A stretch of DNA of 64,000 nucleotides from Mesorhizobium qingshengii (GCF_900103325.1 NZ_FMXM01000019.1:62001-126000); one strand, 5' to 3'. Positions 24,945 through 33,901 are shown, counted from the first letter of the stretch. The notes: generated from the letters alone by a model not told the origin. Numbers and translations are program-made.

Positions 24945-25877
24945 ATGCCGACCGATCTGCCGCCAGCGCCGCAGCCGCGCGATTTCGTCGGCTACGGCCC
25001 ACGCCCGCCCTTCGTCACCTGGCCGGGCGGCGCCAAGCTCGCCATCAACCTGGTGCTGAACTACGAGGAGGGATCGGAATATTCTTGGGCCGAGGACGGC
25101 CGCAACGACAATTGGGGCGAATACAATCTCGCCAGCAGCCCGCCGGTGCGCGACCTCGGCACCGAGACCCATTTCGAATATGGCAGCCGCGCCGGTGTGT
25201 GGCGCCTGGCGCGCCTGTTCGACCGATACAGTATTCCAGTCACCATCTCCGCCTGCGCCGTGGCGCTGGAGCGCAATCCGGCCGTGGTCGACTGGATGAA
25301 CACGCGCGGGCATGATCTGCTCGGCCATGGACTGCGCTGGGTCGACTACACGACGATGGAGCGGAGCGAGGAGGAGCGCCAGCTGCACGAAGCAGTCGCC
25401 CTTTACCAGAAGCTGACGGGCAGGCGCCCCTCCGGCTGGAACTGCCGCTCGTTTCCGAGCGTGAACACGCGCGACCTGCTGGTGCGGGAGGGTGGCTTTC
25501 TCTACCACTCCGATCCCTGCAACGACGACCTGCCCTTTTTCGTCGATCATCAGGGCACCGAAATTCTCGTCGTGCCCTATTCCAAGACCCTCAACGACAG
25601 CCGCTATCTGGTGGCGCCCGGCTACAGCAATCCGCGCGATTTCGCCGAGGATTGCCGCTCGGCGATCGACTACATGCTCGACGAGGCGGATGAGACCGGC
25701 GGCCGCATGCTGACGATCGGCATCCATGCGAGATGGATGGGCCAGCCCAACCGGGCGTCCGGGCTGCGTGAAGTGATCGAGCACGTGAAGAAGAACCCGG
25801 CAGCCGCCTTCATGCGGCGCGAAGACATCGCCCGCTTCTGGCTTGAGAACCGTGCCAGTTTCGAGCGGCGCGGCTGA
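24945..25877 (+). CDS. Polysaccharide deacetylase-family hydrolase, PuuE allantoinase type
   Basis: 310 residues from ATG 24945 (GAGGAG 8 bases upstream, at 24932-24937). The N-terminal YGPRPPFVTWPGG and NLVLNYEEGSE stretches are characteristic of metal-independent PuuE-type allantoinases, members of the NodB/carbohydrate esterase 4 superfamily. The NodB-like core includes LLGHGLRW near 124 and IGIHARWMGQPNR near 264. PuuE opens allantoin to allantoate. A role on another cyclic ureide is possible. It is followed within 25 bp by a cyclic amidohydrolase, so two unrelated ureide-ring openers lie side by side. Confidence 0.84.
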   Translation: MPTDLPPAPQPRDFVGYGPRPPFVTWPGGAKLAINLVLNYEEGSEYSWAEDGRNDNWGEYNLASSPPVRDLGTETHFEYGSRAGVWRLARLFDRYSIPVTISACAVALERNPAVVDWMNTRGHDLLGHGLRWVDYTTMERSEEERQLHEAVALYQKLTGRRPSGWNCRSFPSVNTRDLLVREGGFLYHSDPCNDDLPFFVDHQGTEILVVPYSKTLNDSRYLVAPGYSNPRDFAEDCRSAIDYMLDEADETGGRMLTIGIHARWMGQPNRASGLREVIEHVKKNPAAAFMRREDIARFWLENRASFERRG

Positions 25878-25899
25878 CCAGAGCAACGGGAATGGCGGC

Positions 25900-27234
25900 A
25901 TGTTCGAAACGCTGATCCGGGGAGCCACCATCGTCAACGCCGAAGGGCTTGAGCGGCGCGACGTCGGCATTATCGGCGGCCGGATCGTAGCGCTCGTCGC
26001 CCCCGGAGAAACGGCTGAAGCTGGGAGCGTCGTCGATGCCAGGAGCTGTTTCCTGCTGCCCGGCCTGGTCGATGCGCATGCGCATCTGCGCGAGCCTGGA
26101 CTGACTCACAAGGAAGATTTCTCCTCCGGCACGCATGCAGCCGCCCTTGGCGGCGTGACGATGGTGCTCGACATGCCCACCGACGAGCCTTGGACGGCCA
26201 CGGCCGAACAGCTTGCCGACAAGATGGCAATGGCCGAGGGCCGCATCCATGTCGATGTCGGCTTCCAGGCCGTGGTCAGCCGCGACCTGTCGCTCACCCC
26301 TCGCCTGCTCGAGTTGGCGCCGGTGTCGTTCGAGCTGTTCACCGCCGATGTACCGGAAGCCTTCCTGTTTTCGACTTTCGATGAAATTGCCCGGGCCCTG
26401 CGGAATTTCGACCGGGCCGATACGCTGATCGGCATTTCTCCGGGCGATCAATCGATCCTGACCGGCAGCACGGAGCGCAACAAGGCCGGGACCATCGCAG
26501 CGTTTCTCGATAGCCGCCCGCCTCTGGCGGAGGCCGGCGGCATCGCGCGCGCCGTGCTGGCCGCCGCCGCGACAGGAGCCCGCATCCATGTCCGGCAGAT
26601 CAATTCGGAACTCGGCACAAAGGTCTGGAGCAGGCTGCGCGACATGGCGGATGCCAGCGTCGAGACCACGCCGCAGAATCTGTTCTTCAGCGCCGACGAC
26701 TACGAGGCGCAGGGCGCTCGGCTGAAGGGGTCGCCACCCTTGCGATCGCGGCAGGATGTCGATGCCTTGCGCGCGGTGCTCAGCGCTGGACTGATCGACA
26801 TCGTCGCCACCGACCACGCCCCGCACGCACCAGCCGAAAAGGCAGCATCCTACCCGGCTTTCGCCGACATTCCGGGCGGCATGCCGGGGCTGCAGACGCT
26901 GCTTCAGGCGATGCTGAAACTGGTCGACGAGGGTCTGATCACGCTGCCCGATCTGGTGCGCCTATGTGCCCGCAATCCGGCGGAGCGCTTCGGCCTTGGC
27001 CGGCGCAAGGGACGGATCGCCGCCGGGTATGACGCCGACATGCTGATCGTCAATCCCAGGCAACCCAGCACCGTCACCAATGCCGACCAGGTGTCGTGCG
27101 CGGCTTACACCCCCTTCGACGGCTGGGCCGTCAAGGCACGGCTGACGAATGTCTTCCTGCGCGGGAAAGAGATTGTGCGCGATCAGGTGTTGATCGATCC
27201 GGCGCAGGGCAAGCCTGTTCGTCGAGAAAGCTGA
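25900..27234 (+). CDS. Allantoinase/dihydroorotase-like cyclic amidohydrolase lacking the carboxy-lysine
   Basis: 444 residues from ATG 25900. His60-x-His62 in VDAHAHLREPG and the later ATDHAPH near 308 show a dihydroorotase/allantoinase-type metal barrel. The strand that normally supplies the carboxylated lysine (GFK-x-F) reads SFELF at 143-147, placing Glu145 at that position. HVRQIN near 230 follows where a metal histidine is expected. The enzyme may be mononuclear, may use the glutamate as bridge, or may be altered in function. Context argues for ureide ring opening. Homology to AllB/PyrC-like proteins is clear; catalysis is uncertain. Confidence 0.82.
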   Translation: MFETLIRGATIVNAEGLERRDVGIIGGRIVALVAPGETAEAGSVVDARSCFLLPGLVDAHAHLREPGLTHKEDFSSGTHAAALGGVTMVLDMPTDEPWTATAEQLADKMAMAEGRIHVDVGFQAVVSRDLSLTPRLLELAPVSFELFTADVPEAFLFSTFDEIARALRNFDRADTLIGISPGDQSILTGSTERNKAGTIAAFLDSRPPLAEAGGIARAVLAAAATGARIHVRQINSELGTKVWSRLRDMADASVETTPQNLFFSADDYEAQGARLKGSPPLRSRQDVDALRAVLSAGLIDIVATDHAPHAPAEKAASYPAFADIPGGMPGLQTLLQAMLKLVDEGLITLPDLVRLCARNPAERFGLGRRKGRIAAGYDADMLIVNPRQPSTVTNADQVSCAAYTPFDGWAVKARLTNVFLRGKEIVRDQVLIDPAQGKPVRRES

Positions 27235-27242
27235 AGGACCAT

Positions 27243-28016
27243 ATGCCACTGCTCACCGACAAGGTCGCGATCGTCACCGGCGCAAGCTCCGGCATTGGCC
27301 GCGCCATCGCATTGAAGCTCGCGGCGGAAGGCGCCAGCGTCGTCATCGCCGATACGGTCGAACCGCCGATTGAGGGGGGCGAGAGCACCGCCAATTTGAT
27401 CGAGCAGGCCGGGGGAACGGCCATCCACCTCGAGACCGACATTGCGCAGTGGAACGCGGTCGATGCCCTGGTCGCGGCGACCGTGGCGCGCTTCGGGCGG
27501 CTCGATGTGATCGTCAACAACGCGGCGATCTACACCAGCACCAACCTGCTCGAAACCTCGCCGGAGCAATGGAACCGCGTCATCGGCGTCAACCTGACCG
27601 GCTTCTTCCATTGCTGCAAACGGGCAGTGATGCAGATGCGGACCCAAGCGCCGGTCAACGATGTGCGCGGCCGCATCATCAACATTTCCTCCCAGCACGG
27701 CATGGTCGCTTGCCCGGGCGATCTTCCCTATTCGGTGAGCAAGGGTGGCATCGTACAGATGACGCGGCAGATCGCCGTCGACCACGCCGACGACCTCATC
27801 GTGTGCAACGCCATCGCGCCCGGCAAGATCATCACCGGCAAGCCGGGCGTGGCCAACGATCCCGACGCGCTCGACTATTCACGCCGGCGCACGCCGTGGC
27901 CACGGCTTGGTGCCCCGAGCGACGTCGCGGGCGCTGCCCTGTTCCTCGCCAGCGACATGGCAAGCTATGTCACCGGCATCAACCTGATGGTGGATGGCGG
28001 CTGGATGGCAGGCTGA
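27243..28016 (+). CDS. Short-chain dehydrogenase/reductase (classical SDR)
   Basis: 257 residues from ATG 27243, 8 bp after the amidohydrolase. GASSGIGRAIALKL lies near 13-26, NNAAIY near 92, and IINISSQHGM near 145 supplies the serine. YSVSKGGIVQMTRQ near 163 supplies Tyr and Lys, and the C-terminus ends in GINLMVDGGWMAG. It is the last gene of the plus-strand operon and shares the general SDR role with the gene at 23122, though the sequences are clearly distinct paralogues. Confidence 0.86.
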   Translation: MPLLTDKVAIVTGASSGIGRAIALKLAAEGASVVIADTVEPPIEGGESTANLIEQAGGTAIHLETDIAQWNAVDALVAATVARFGRLDVIVNNAAIYTSTNLLETSPEQWNRVIGVNLTGFFHCCKRAVMQMRTQAPVNDVRGRIINISSQHGMVACPGDLPYSVSKGGIVQMTRQIAVDHADDLIVCNAIAPGKIITGKPGVANDPDALDYSRRRTPWPRLGAPSDVAGAALFLASDMASYVTGINLMVDGGWMAG

Positions 28017-28121
28017 TGGGTGGTGGAATCAGGGTTTAGCCCTCCCCTGTCTCTTCACGCCGCTGGAAGGCAATGATTCAAATCAAAGCCAGGCGGGGTC
28101 TGGTTGTAATATGCAGCCATC

Positions 28122-29252
28122 ATGTCTGAGGTTCATCAAGGCCGTCGCCGGTTCCTGGCCGCGCTTGCCGTCGGAGGGGGGCTTGTCGCGATTGGCGGCG
28201 GATCCGCGATTGTCATGAACGCTCGGGGGCTTTCCGGCTATGAGGGCGCTCTCAACGCCACGTGGCGCCATAGCGACAGCCCCGATCTGCCACTGTCATC
28301 GGCCCGACGAGAACTTGTCCGTTACGCCACCCTGGCGGCAAACAGCCATAACACCCAGCCTTGGCAATTCCGGCTCTCGGACCGCTCCATCCTTGTGCTG
28401 CCCGATTCCGGGCGTCGCTTGCCCGCCGTCGATCCCGATGACCATCACGTGTTCGCCAGCCTCGGCTGCGCCGTCGAGAATATGGTTCAAGCGGCTCGCG
28501 CGTTCGGACTTCGCGCGGTTCCGAGCTACGACCCAGATGCGGGCGGAATACGGGTCGACCTGGAGGCCGCGCCGCCCGAACGGACGGACCTGTTCGACGC
28601 TATCCCGCATCGCCAATCGACGCGCGCGCTCTATGATGGGCGCTCTGTCCCGCCCGAGCATTTGCGGCTTCTGGAAGCTGCCGGGAACGGCGGCGGCGTG
28701 CGGATGCTGCTTTTCACCGAGCGGCAACAACGTGAAGACATCCTCTCCTATCTCGTCGCAGGCAACAGTGCGCAATTGGACGATGTCGCGTTCGTAAAGG
28801 AATTGGAATCGTGGATTCGATTCAGCTATGGCGAAGCCCTTTCGACGCGAGACGGCTTGTTTTCGAAATCCTCCGGCAGTCCAGTCCTGCCTGGCTGGAT
28901 CGGCCGCTTGATATTCAGCCAAGTGTTCACCAAGGGCGCCGAAAACAGGAAATACGAGAACCAGCTCAGGAGTTCGGCCGGCGTTGCCGTGTTCGTCTCC
29001 GACAAGAATGAACCGGCCTCTTGGGCCGAAGCCGGTCGTTGCTGCCAGCGCTTCGCCCTCCAGGCGACGGCTCTTCAACTCCGGCATGCTTTCATCAATC
29101 AACCGGTCGAGGTTCCCGCCGTGCGAGGCCAATTCGCAACCTATCTGGGCATCGCTGGCCGTCGACCGGATCTCGTGATGAGGTTCGGCTATGGTCCCGA
29201 GTTGCCCAGATCGCTTCGCCGCCCGGTTGAGCACGTCATTCTTCGGACGTAG
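28122..29252 (+). CDS. Acg-family nitroreductase-like flavoprotein with Tat-type N-terminus
   Basis: 376 residues. The N-terminus has a twin-arginine motif (GRRRFLAALA near 7-16) and a hydrophobic stretch, so export or membrane anchoring is likely. The body shows two nitroreductase halves of the Acg type (ANSHNTQPWQF near 73, HRQSTRALYDGR near 162, SSAGVAVFVSDKNEP near 285). Acg proteins are FMN-binding-like and may sequester flavin rather than reduce nitro compounds. A decayed copy of the 3' part is present at 61053-61346. About 105 bp separate it from the preceding operon. Confidence 0.82.
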   Translation: MSEVHQGRRRFLAALAVGGGLVAIGGGSAIVMNARGLSGYEGALNATWRHSDSPDLPLSSARRELVRYATLAANSHNTQPWQFRLSDRSILVLPDSGRRLPAVDPDDHHVFASLGCAVENMVQAARAFGLRAVPSYDPDAGGIRVDLEAAPPERTDLFDAIPHRQSTRALYDGRSVPPEHLRLLEAAGNGGGVRMLLFTERQQREDILSYLVAGNSAQLDDVAFVKELESWIRFSYGEALSTRDGLFSKSSGSPVLPGWIGRLIFSQVFTKGAENRKYENQLRSSAGVAVFVSDKNEPASWAEAGRCCQRFALQATALQLRHAFINQPVEVPAVRGQFATYLGIAGRRPDLVMRFGYGPELPRSLRRPVEHVILRT

Positions 29253-29359
29253 GTTCGGCGTGCGCTTCACGAGCTGTCCGGCATCGCGTGAAGAAAAGCA
29301 GCGCGTGACGCCAGGGTCCTTTCATGGCTGAGCGGGGAGATTGCGATGGGATCAGGTGA

Positions 29360-30277
29360 ATGAAAGACCCTTACGAGACGCTCGGCGTAACCCGCACCGC
29401 CACCGACAAGGAGATCAAGGAGGCGTTCAAGAAACTAGCGCGCAAGTTCCACCCCGACCTGCATCCGGACGACAAGGCCGCGGAAGGGAAATTCAAGGAC
29501 ATTTCCGCTGCCAACGATCTGCTCAAGGACAAGGAGAAGCGGCGCCGCTTCGACGCGGGCGAGATAGATGCCGCCGGAGCGGAACGGCCACCGGAGCGGT
29601 TCTATCGCGACTTCGCCAACGGCGGTGTCAACGCCTCGCATGCAGCCAACGAAGGGTTCGCCAGCAACGAGGATCTGGAAGAATTCCTCAGGCGGGCGTT
29701 TGCAGGCGGAGGCCCGCGGGGGCACGAGACTTTTCAGGCGCGCGGCCAGGATGTGAGCTATGTGCTGCCGGTGGAATTCATGGATGCGGTCAATGGCGCC
29801 CAGCGCACGATCACGCTGCCTGAAGGCAAGACGCTACAGGTGACGATCCCCGCAGGAGCCGAGGACCGGCAAATGCTGCGACTGAAGGGCCAGGGCATGG
29901 CCGGATTCGGCGGCGGAATGGCGGGAGACGCTTACGTTGAACTGCATGTCGAGCCGCATCCGTTCTTCCATCGCAAGGACGACAACATTCATGTCGAGGT
30001 TCCCGTTACCCTGAAGGAGGCGATGCTGGGCGCTCGCATCGAGGTTCCGACCATAAGCGGTCCTGTTACGATGACCATCCCGAAGGGGTCGAACACCGGC
30101 CAGACGCTGCGACTGCGCGACAAGGGGGTTCGGAACCGCAAGACCGGACAACGCGGACACCAGCTGATCACCCTGAAGGCTGTTTTGCCCTCGGCCGAAG
30201 AGCACGAACTGGTCGCGTTCCTCGAAAAATGGCGGCCGAAACATCCTGATCACCCCCGCAAGGAGATGCTGGCATGA
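29360..30277 (+). CDS. cbpA: DnaJ-class co-chaperone, CbpA-like
   Basis: 305 residues. A J-domain covers 1-68 with the HPD motif at 31-33. A Gly/Phe-containing linker follows, then two C-terminal beta-sandwich substrate-binding domains (FMDAVNGAQRTITLP near 139 and VPVTLKEAMLGARIEVPT near 213). There is no zinc-finger domain, so this is a class B, CbpA-type protein. It stimulates DnaK ATPase and can bind curved DNA. It overlaps the CbpM-like gene by 4 bp, as in other cbpAM operons. Confidence 0.92.
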   Translation: MKDPYETLGVTRTATDKEIKEAFKKLARKFHPDLHPDDKAAEGKFKDISAANDLLKDKEKRRRFDAGEIDAAGAERPPERFYRDFANGGVNASHAANEGFASNEDLEEFLRRAFAGGGPRGHETFQARGQDVSYVLPVEFMDAVNGAQRTITLPEGKTLQVTIPAGAEDRQMLRLKGQGMAGFGGGMAGDAYVELHVEPHPFFHRKDDNIHVEVPVTLKEAMLGARIEVPTISGPVTMTIPKGSNTGQTLRLRDKGVRNRKTGQRGHQLITLKAVLPSAEEHELVAFLEKWRPKHPDHPRKEMLA

Positions 30278-30627
30278 TGCGCATCGATGACCTTGTCGAG
30301 CGAATAACCGCGCTCCAGCGCAGCGATCTCGAGGCCTGGATCCGGGACGAACTTGTCGTGCCGCGGCAGGACGACGGGACCATGGTCTTCAACGACATGG
30401 AATTCGCACGCGTCCGCCTGATCTGCACGCTTCGCTATGAATTGGAGATCGACGCCGACACGCTGCCGGTCATCTTGTCACTGATCGATCAGCTCCACGA
30501 GACGCGGCAGCGCCTGCGAGCGCTGAGCGCGGCGGTGACGACGCAGGACAAGTCCGTTCAGGCCGCAATCATCGCTGCGATGGAGCGGGATCGCGGCAGC
30601 CCCGCGCCCGGCCGCGAGGAGACATGA
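30274..30627 (+). CDS. cbpM: CbpM-like chaperone modulator
   Basis: 117 residues with a MerR-like short helical start (WIRDELVVPRQDDGTMVF near 23) and the following FARVRLICTLRYELEID helix, matching the CbpM family that binds the J-domain of CbpA and inhibits it. It is coupled by ATGA overlaps both to cbpA before it and to the ATP-grasp-like gene after it, so all three should be translated together. Confidence 0.85.
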   Translation: MMRIDDLVERITALQRSDLEAWIRDELVVPRQDDGTMVFNDMEFARVRLICTLRYELEIDADTLPVILSLIDQLHETRQRLRALSAAVTTQDKSVQAAIIAAMERDRGSPAPGREET

Positions 30628-31916
30628 TCGTGCATACAGTTCCCAACGTATCGGAAGCGAGCCGGGCCATATCGACCCGGCTCAACCGAAACTGCTTTTG
30701 CATCACCCTCGACCGAATTGCACTTTACGCTGCGCTCGATCAGGAGGTCGGCGACCCCGGCTTCTGCGAAGCGTTCATGAAGTCGCGACCAAATCTGTTC
30801 TCGAATGTTCCGGTCTTCCTCGCCGCGTCCGTCCTTGGGGAGATGGGCGGAATCGTTGACGCCATCGAGTGCGCGACGAAATTGCCAGCCTACCGCGATG
30901 CCGTTCTCTCGTGGGCTCCTGCAATCGCGCAGCGGGATTTTGGTCCGGCCGGCGCGCTGATGGGCTACGACTTCCATCTCGACGATGATGGTCCCAAGCT
31001 CATCGAAGTGAACACCAACGCTGGTGGTGCTTTCCTCAATGCGTTCCTGGCGAAGGCCCAGAAAGCCTGCTGCGCCGAAGTCGAACAGGGGCTGATCAGC
31101 GCCAGGGAGGATAAATTCGAGACCGGGGTCGTCGCGATGTTCCGGAATGAATGGCGACACCAGACCGATACGGAATCGCCGCGGCGGATCGCAATCCTCG
31201 ATGACCGGCCCGAGGAACAGTATCTCTATCCTGAATTCGTGCTGGCCAAGCAGTTGCTGGTGAAACACGGTATCGATGCCGTGATCGGAGATGCGAGCGA
31301 ACTGCAATATCGCGATGGCAGGCTCCGGCTCGGCGGACAGGAGATTGACCTCGTATATAATCGCCTAGTCGACTTCGCGCTCGATCTGCCAGAGCATGCA
31401 GCGCTCAAAGAAGCCTATCAAGACGGCGCGGTGGTGGTCACGCCCAATCCGCACAATCATGCGCTTTTCGCGAGCAAGCGCAACTTGACCCTGTTGTCCG
31501 ACCCGGAGGTTCTCGAAACTTTTGGTCTATCCCCAGAGATGCGTTTGCGGCTCGCCGGCGGCGTTCCGCGGACGACGCTGGTCACACCCGAAAATGCTGA
31601 CGCGCTTTGGCAATCCCGCAAGGATCTATTTTTCAAGCCACTTTCCGGCCACGGGGGCAAGGCGGTCTATCGGGGCGACAAGGTCACAAGAGGGGTATGG
31701 GCCGAGATCGCCCGGGGCGGCTATGTGGCCCAGGCCTTTGCCGCACCTGGGCAGCGCATGATCGAGATCGATGGTTCACTTGCACCGCGCAAAATGGACG
31801 TGCGGCTCTACGTTTATGATGGCCGGCTGCTGCTCGCGGCTGCACGCCTCTACCAAGGCCAGACCACCAACTTCAGGACGCCGGGCGGCGGCTTTGCTCC
31901 CGTGCTGGTAATCTAA
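30624..31916 (+). CDS. ATP-grasp-like protein of unknown substrate
   Basis: 430 residues. I recognise ATP-grasp-like elements rather than a named enzyme. KLIEVNTNAGGAFLNAF near 125-141 resembles a metal/ligand strand and phosphate loop. KDLFFKPLSGHGGKAVYRG near 332 is a typical ATP-grasp lysine/glycine-rich segment. The C-terminus has DVRLYVYDGRLLLAAARLY followed by Gly-rich TPGGGFAPV. Such folds join a carboxylate to an amine or thiol. Translational coupling with cbpA-cbpM is unusual and suggests a stress or protein-quality role. No signal peptide. Confidence 0.65.
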   Translation: MIVHTVPNVSEASRAISTRLNRNCFCITLDRIALYAALDQEVGDPGFCEAFMKSRPNLFSNVPVFLAASVLGEMGGIVDAIECATKLPAYRDAVLSWAPAIAQRDFGPAGALMGYDFHLDDDGPKLIEVNTNAGGAFLNAFLAKAQKACCAEVEQGLISAREDKFETGVVAMFRNEWRHQTDTESPRRIAILDDRPEEQYLYPEFVLAKQLLVKHGIDAVIGDASELQYRDGRLRLGGQEIDLVYNRLVDFALDLPEHAALKEAYQDGAVVVTPNPHNHALFASKRNLTLLSDPEVLETFGLSPEMRLRLAGGVPRTTLVTPENADALWQSRKDLFFKPLSGHGGKAVYRGDKVTRGVWAEIARGGYVAQAFAAPGQRMIEIDGSLAPRKMDVRLYVYDGRLLLAAARLYQGQTTNFRTPGGGFAPVLVI

Positions 31917-32148
31917 ACTCAGTATCTCCTGCGGCGAGTATGCCGTGAGCTGCGTCGCTGCCAACGTGTCGCTACCCATCAAAAAAACGGGCAGTCCTAG
32001 CTGGTGAGGCTCTCCAGAGAGCCGAACGAAGCATGGACATCATGCGGCGCGCATGACAGCAAAAGTCAGAAACGTCCAGAAACAATTCTTAACAAAAATT
32101 AGCTTCGGCGCTCGCCCGTCGAAGTTTATAGCTATGACCATCTCCCCT

Positions 32149-32187
32149 CTATACAGTGATAGCATCACTGTTATCATTTCTGTATAG
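32149..32187. repeat. Nested inverted repeats, operator-like
   Basis: CTATACAG (32149-32156) and CTGTATAG (32180-32187) are perfect inverted copies. Inside them ACAGTGA (32153-32159) and TCACTGT (32165-32171) form a second perfect pair with a 5-nt spacer. Two overlapping dyads in 39 bp look like a binding site for a dimeric regulator, upstream of the small ORF and tolC. Confidence 0.5.
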
Positions 32188-32193
32188 GCGTAA

Positions 32194-32427
32194 ATGATGT
32201 CTGTTTTACAGGTGTATACCAAAGTGGAAAAATTTGGAAATGTAGATCCAAATCGAAAACAAACAAAATCTTCATCAATTGCCGCACCTTTGAAACGAAA
32301 GAAACATGCCAAAAACAGACTTGGCATAAAGCGGCGAATTCCTAGTGAATCGGAGGAAAATGTGGCCCTTAAAACAAACTTCCTTTCCAAATTTCTGAGG
32401 TTTGCCAAGTTTTTCAAACTTGGGTGA
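32194..32427 (+). CDS. Doubtful small basic protein
   Basis: 77 codons with two ATGs at the start, very rich in Lys/Arg (for example PLKRKKHAKNRLGIKRR near 33) and ending in FLSKFLRFAKFFKLG, an amphipathic-looking tail. No clear ribosome site precedes it. It lies wholly in the AT-rich island just after the nested repeats. It could be a real foreign gene, or chance in AT-rich DNA. I recognise no homologue. Confidence 0.25.
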   Translation: MMSVLQVYTKVEKFGNVDPNRKQTKSSSIAAPLKRKKHAKNRLGIKRRIPSESEENVALKTNFLSKFLRFAKFFKLG

Positions 32428-32499
32428 ATTATCGGCCGCGACGAAACATCTATTTGTTTTCGGCCCAAGGCGGATGCTGCGATTTCGAAAGTCAGGTGA

Positions 32500-33897
32500 A
32501 TGGTTAGTAAGCTTCAGTCCGCGGCGGTTTTTCTAACATGCATTTTCACGCCGGCACTTGGACGGGCCGAGACTGTCTTCGACGCAATGTCGAAGGCGTA
32601 TGCGCTGAACTCGACGTTGAGTTCATCCCGCGCCGGTGTGCGGATCACCGATGAAAATGTTGCGATAGCGAAATCCGGCTTGAGGCCGACAGTCAATGGC
32701 TCCGCCAGCGTTGGATATCTTTCCCAATCCAAGACGAAGCTTTCAACAGGGGGATTTATTTCCCCGGGCAGTCGCTTGTCGACAGGTTCCTTCGGGATAA
32801 CCTTGGATCAGACTCTGTTCGACGGATTCCAGACGCCTAACAACGTACACGTCGCCGAGGCGAAGGTGAAAGCCTCAAATGAAGATCTGCGTAGCGCTGA
32901 ACAGGACACCCTGTATGCAGCCGTAAGTGCTTATACTGATGTATTTGCAAATCGCCAGATTGTCGCCTTGCGAAGAAAGAACTTAGCCTTTCTGGACGAA
33001 CAACTACGCGCGGCCGAGGATCGATTTCGAGTTGGAGATGGCGCGCGCACCGATGTCGCCCAGGCGCAGGCAAGCCAAGCCGAGGCACTATCCCAGTTAG
33101 CCAGTGCCGAGGCATCGGTCTTGTCCAGTGAAGCAACGTATCGCCAGGTTGTAGGTGAAGCGCCGGGGAACCTGCAGCCAACCAGGCCGATTGCCAAATT
33201 GCTGCCTTCAACGCTCAAGGCCGCGTTCGCGATCGCGCAGACCGATCACCCAGCCATTCTCAGTCCAGAGCATCTCGTAGATGCCGCAGAATTCTCGGTT
33301 AAGTCTTCCGAGGGGGCACTTCTTCCGACGGCCTCGGCTGAAGCCAGCGTCACCCGCCTCTATCAGAACTACTCGCCTGAGATTTCGTACTCTCCCAACG
33401 GCTACTACAACTCGGCGGGAATCGGCGCGACCTTGAACGTTCCAATATATCAAGGCGGCAAAGCCTCGGCCGAGATTAGGCAGGCCAAGGCGTCGCTGGC
33501 GAAAGCGCGGATAGAAGTTGATGTCAATCGGGATCAGGTTCGCAGCGCATTAGCGTCACAGTGGAGCCAATATCAGGCTGCTGGGGTGGCGGTTCAGGCA
33601 AATCGACAAGCCATCTCTGCGGCACAGCTGGCTTTGCAGGGCGTCATCGAAGAACGCAACGTGGGCCAGCGCTCCACGCTCGATGTCCTCAATGCGCAGG
33701 CGTCATTGATTACGACGCAGATAAATCGTGTGTCGAGCGAGCGCGACCAGGTTCTCGCAAGCTATGCAATCCTGTCTGCAATCGGCCATCTTTCCGCTTC
33801 CCGCCTTGGCCTGCGGGTCACGGAATACAGGCCCGCCGAGCATTATCGCGCGGTCAAGGACATGTGGTCCGGGCTTCGGCCGCCTGATGACAGATAA
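32500..33897 (+). CDS. TolC-family outer-membrane efflux/secretion protein
   Basis: 465 residues. A signal peptide covers about 1-23 (LQSAAVFLTCIFTPALGRA, cleavage before ETVF). The two repeated TolC halves follow: SVGYLSQSKTKLSTG and LDQTLFDGFQT near 107 in the first, LNVPIYQGGKASAEIRQAKA near 310 and RNVGQRSTLDVLNAQA near 386 in the second. It forms the trimeric outer-membrane channel for type I secretion or drug efflux. AGGTGA lies just before the ATG. No membrane-fusion or ABC/RND partner is next to it, and its base composition is lower in GC than its neighbours, so it may be a transferred orphan. Confidence 0.9.
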   Translation: MVSKLQSAAVFLTCIFTPALGRAETVFDAMSKAYALNSTLSSSRAGVRITDENVAIAKSGLRPTVNGSASVGYLSQSKTKLSTGGFISPGSRLSTGSFGITLDQTLFDGFQTPNNVHVAEAKVKASNEDLRSAEQDTLYAAVSAYTDVFANRQIVALRRKNLAFLDEQLRAAEDRFRVGDGARTDVAQAQASQAEALSQLASAEASVLSSEATYRQVVGEAPGNLQPTRPIAKLLPSTLKAAFAIAQTDHPAILSPEHLVDAAEFSVKSSEGALLPTASAEASVTRLYQNYSPEISYSPNGYYNSAGIGATLNVPIYQGGKASAEIRQAKASLAKARIEVDVNRDQVRSALASQWSQYQAAGVAVQANRQAISAAQLALQGVIEERNVGQRSTLDVLNAQASLITTQINRVSSERDQVLASYAILSAIGHLSASRLGLRVTEYRPAEHYRAVKDMWSGLRPPDDR

Positions 33898-33901
33898 AGC
33901 C

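Larger units (their letters stand above)
31917..32499. other. AT-rich intergenic island with nested inverted repeats
   Basis: These 583 bases are much richer in A and T than the surroundings and contain no recognisable gene apart from a doubtful small ORF (32194-32427). They hold the repeats at 32149-32187 and a perfect stem CCAAGTTT (32405-32412) / AAACTTGG (32416-32423) with a 3-nt loop at the end of that ORF. The composition and the lower-GC tolC gene that follows suggest acquired DNA. Confidence 0.6.

Noticed and set aside
29265..29293. CTTCACG/CGTGAAG inverted repeat as a terminator after the nitroreductase gene
   Set aside because: The stem is only 7 bp with a 15-nt loop and no T-run on either side; too weak to annotate.
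32040..32468. 142-codon minus-strand frame in the AT-rich island
   Set aside because: No ribosome site, no motif, and its length is expected by chance given the overlapping plus-strand frame.
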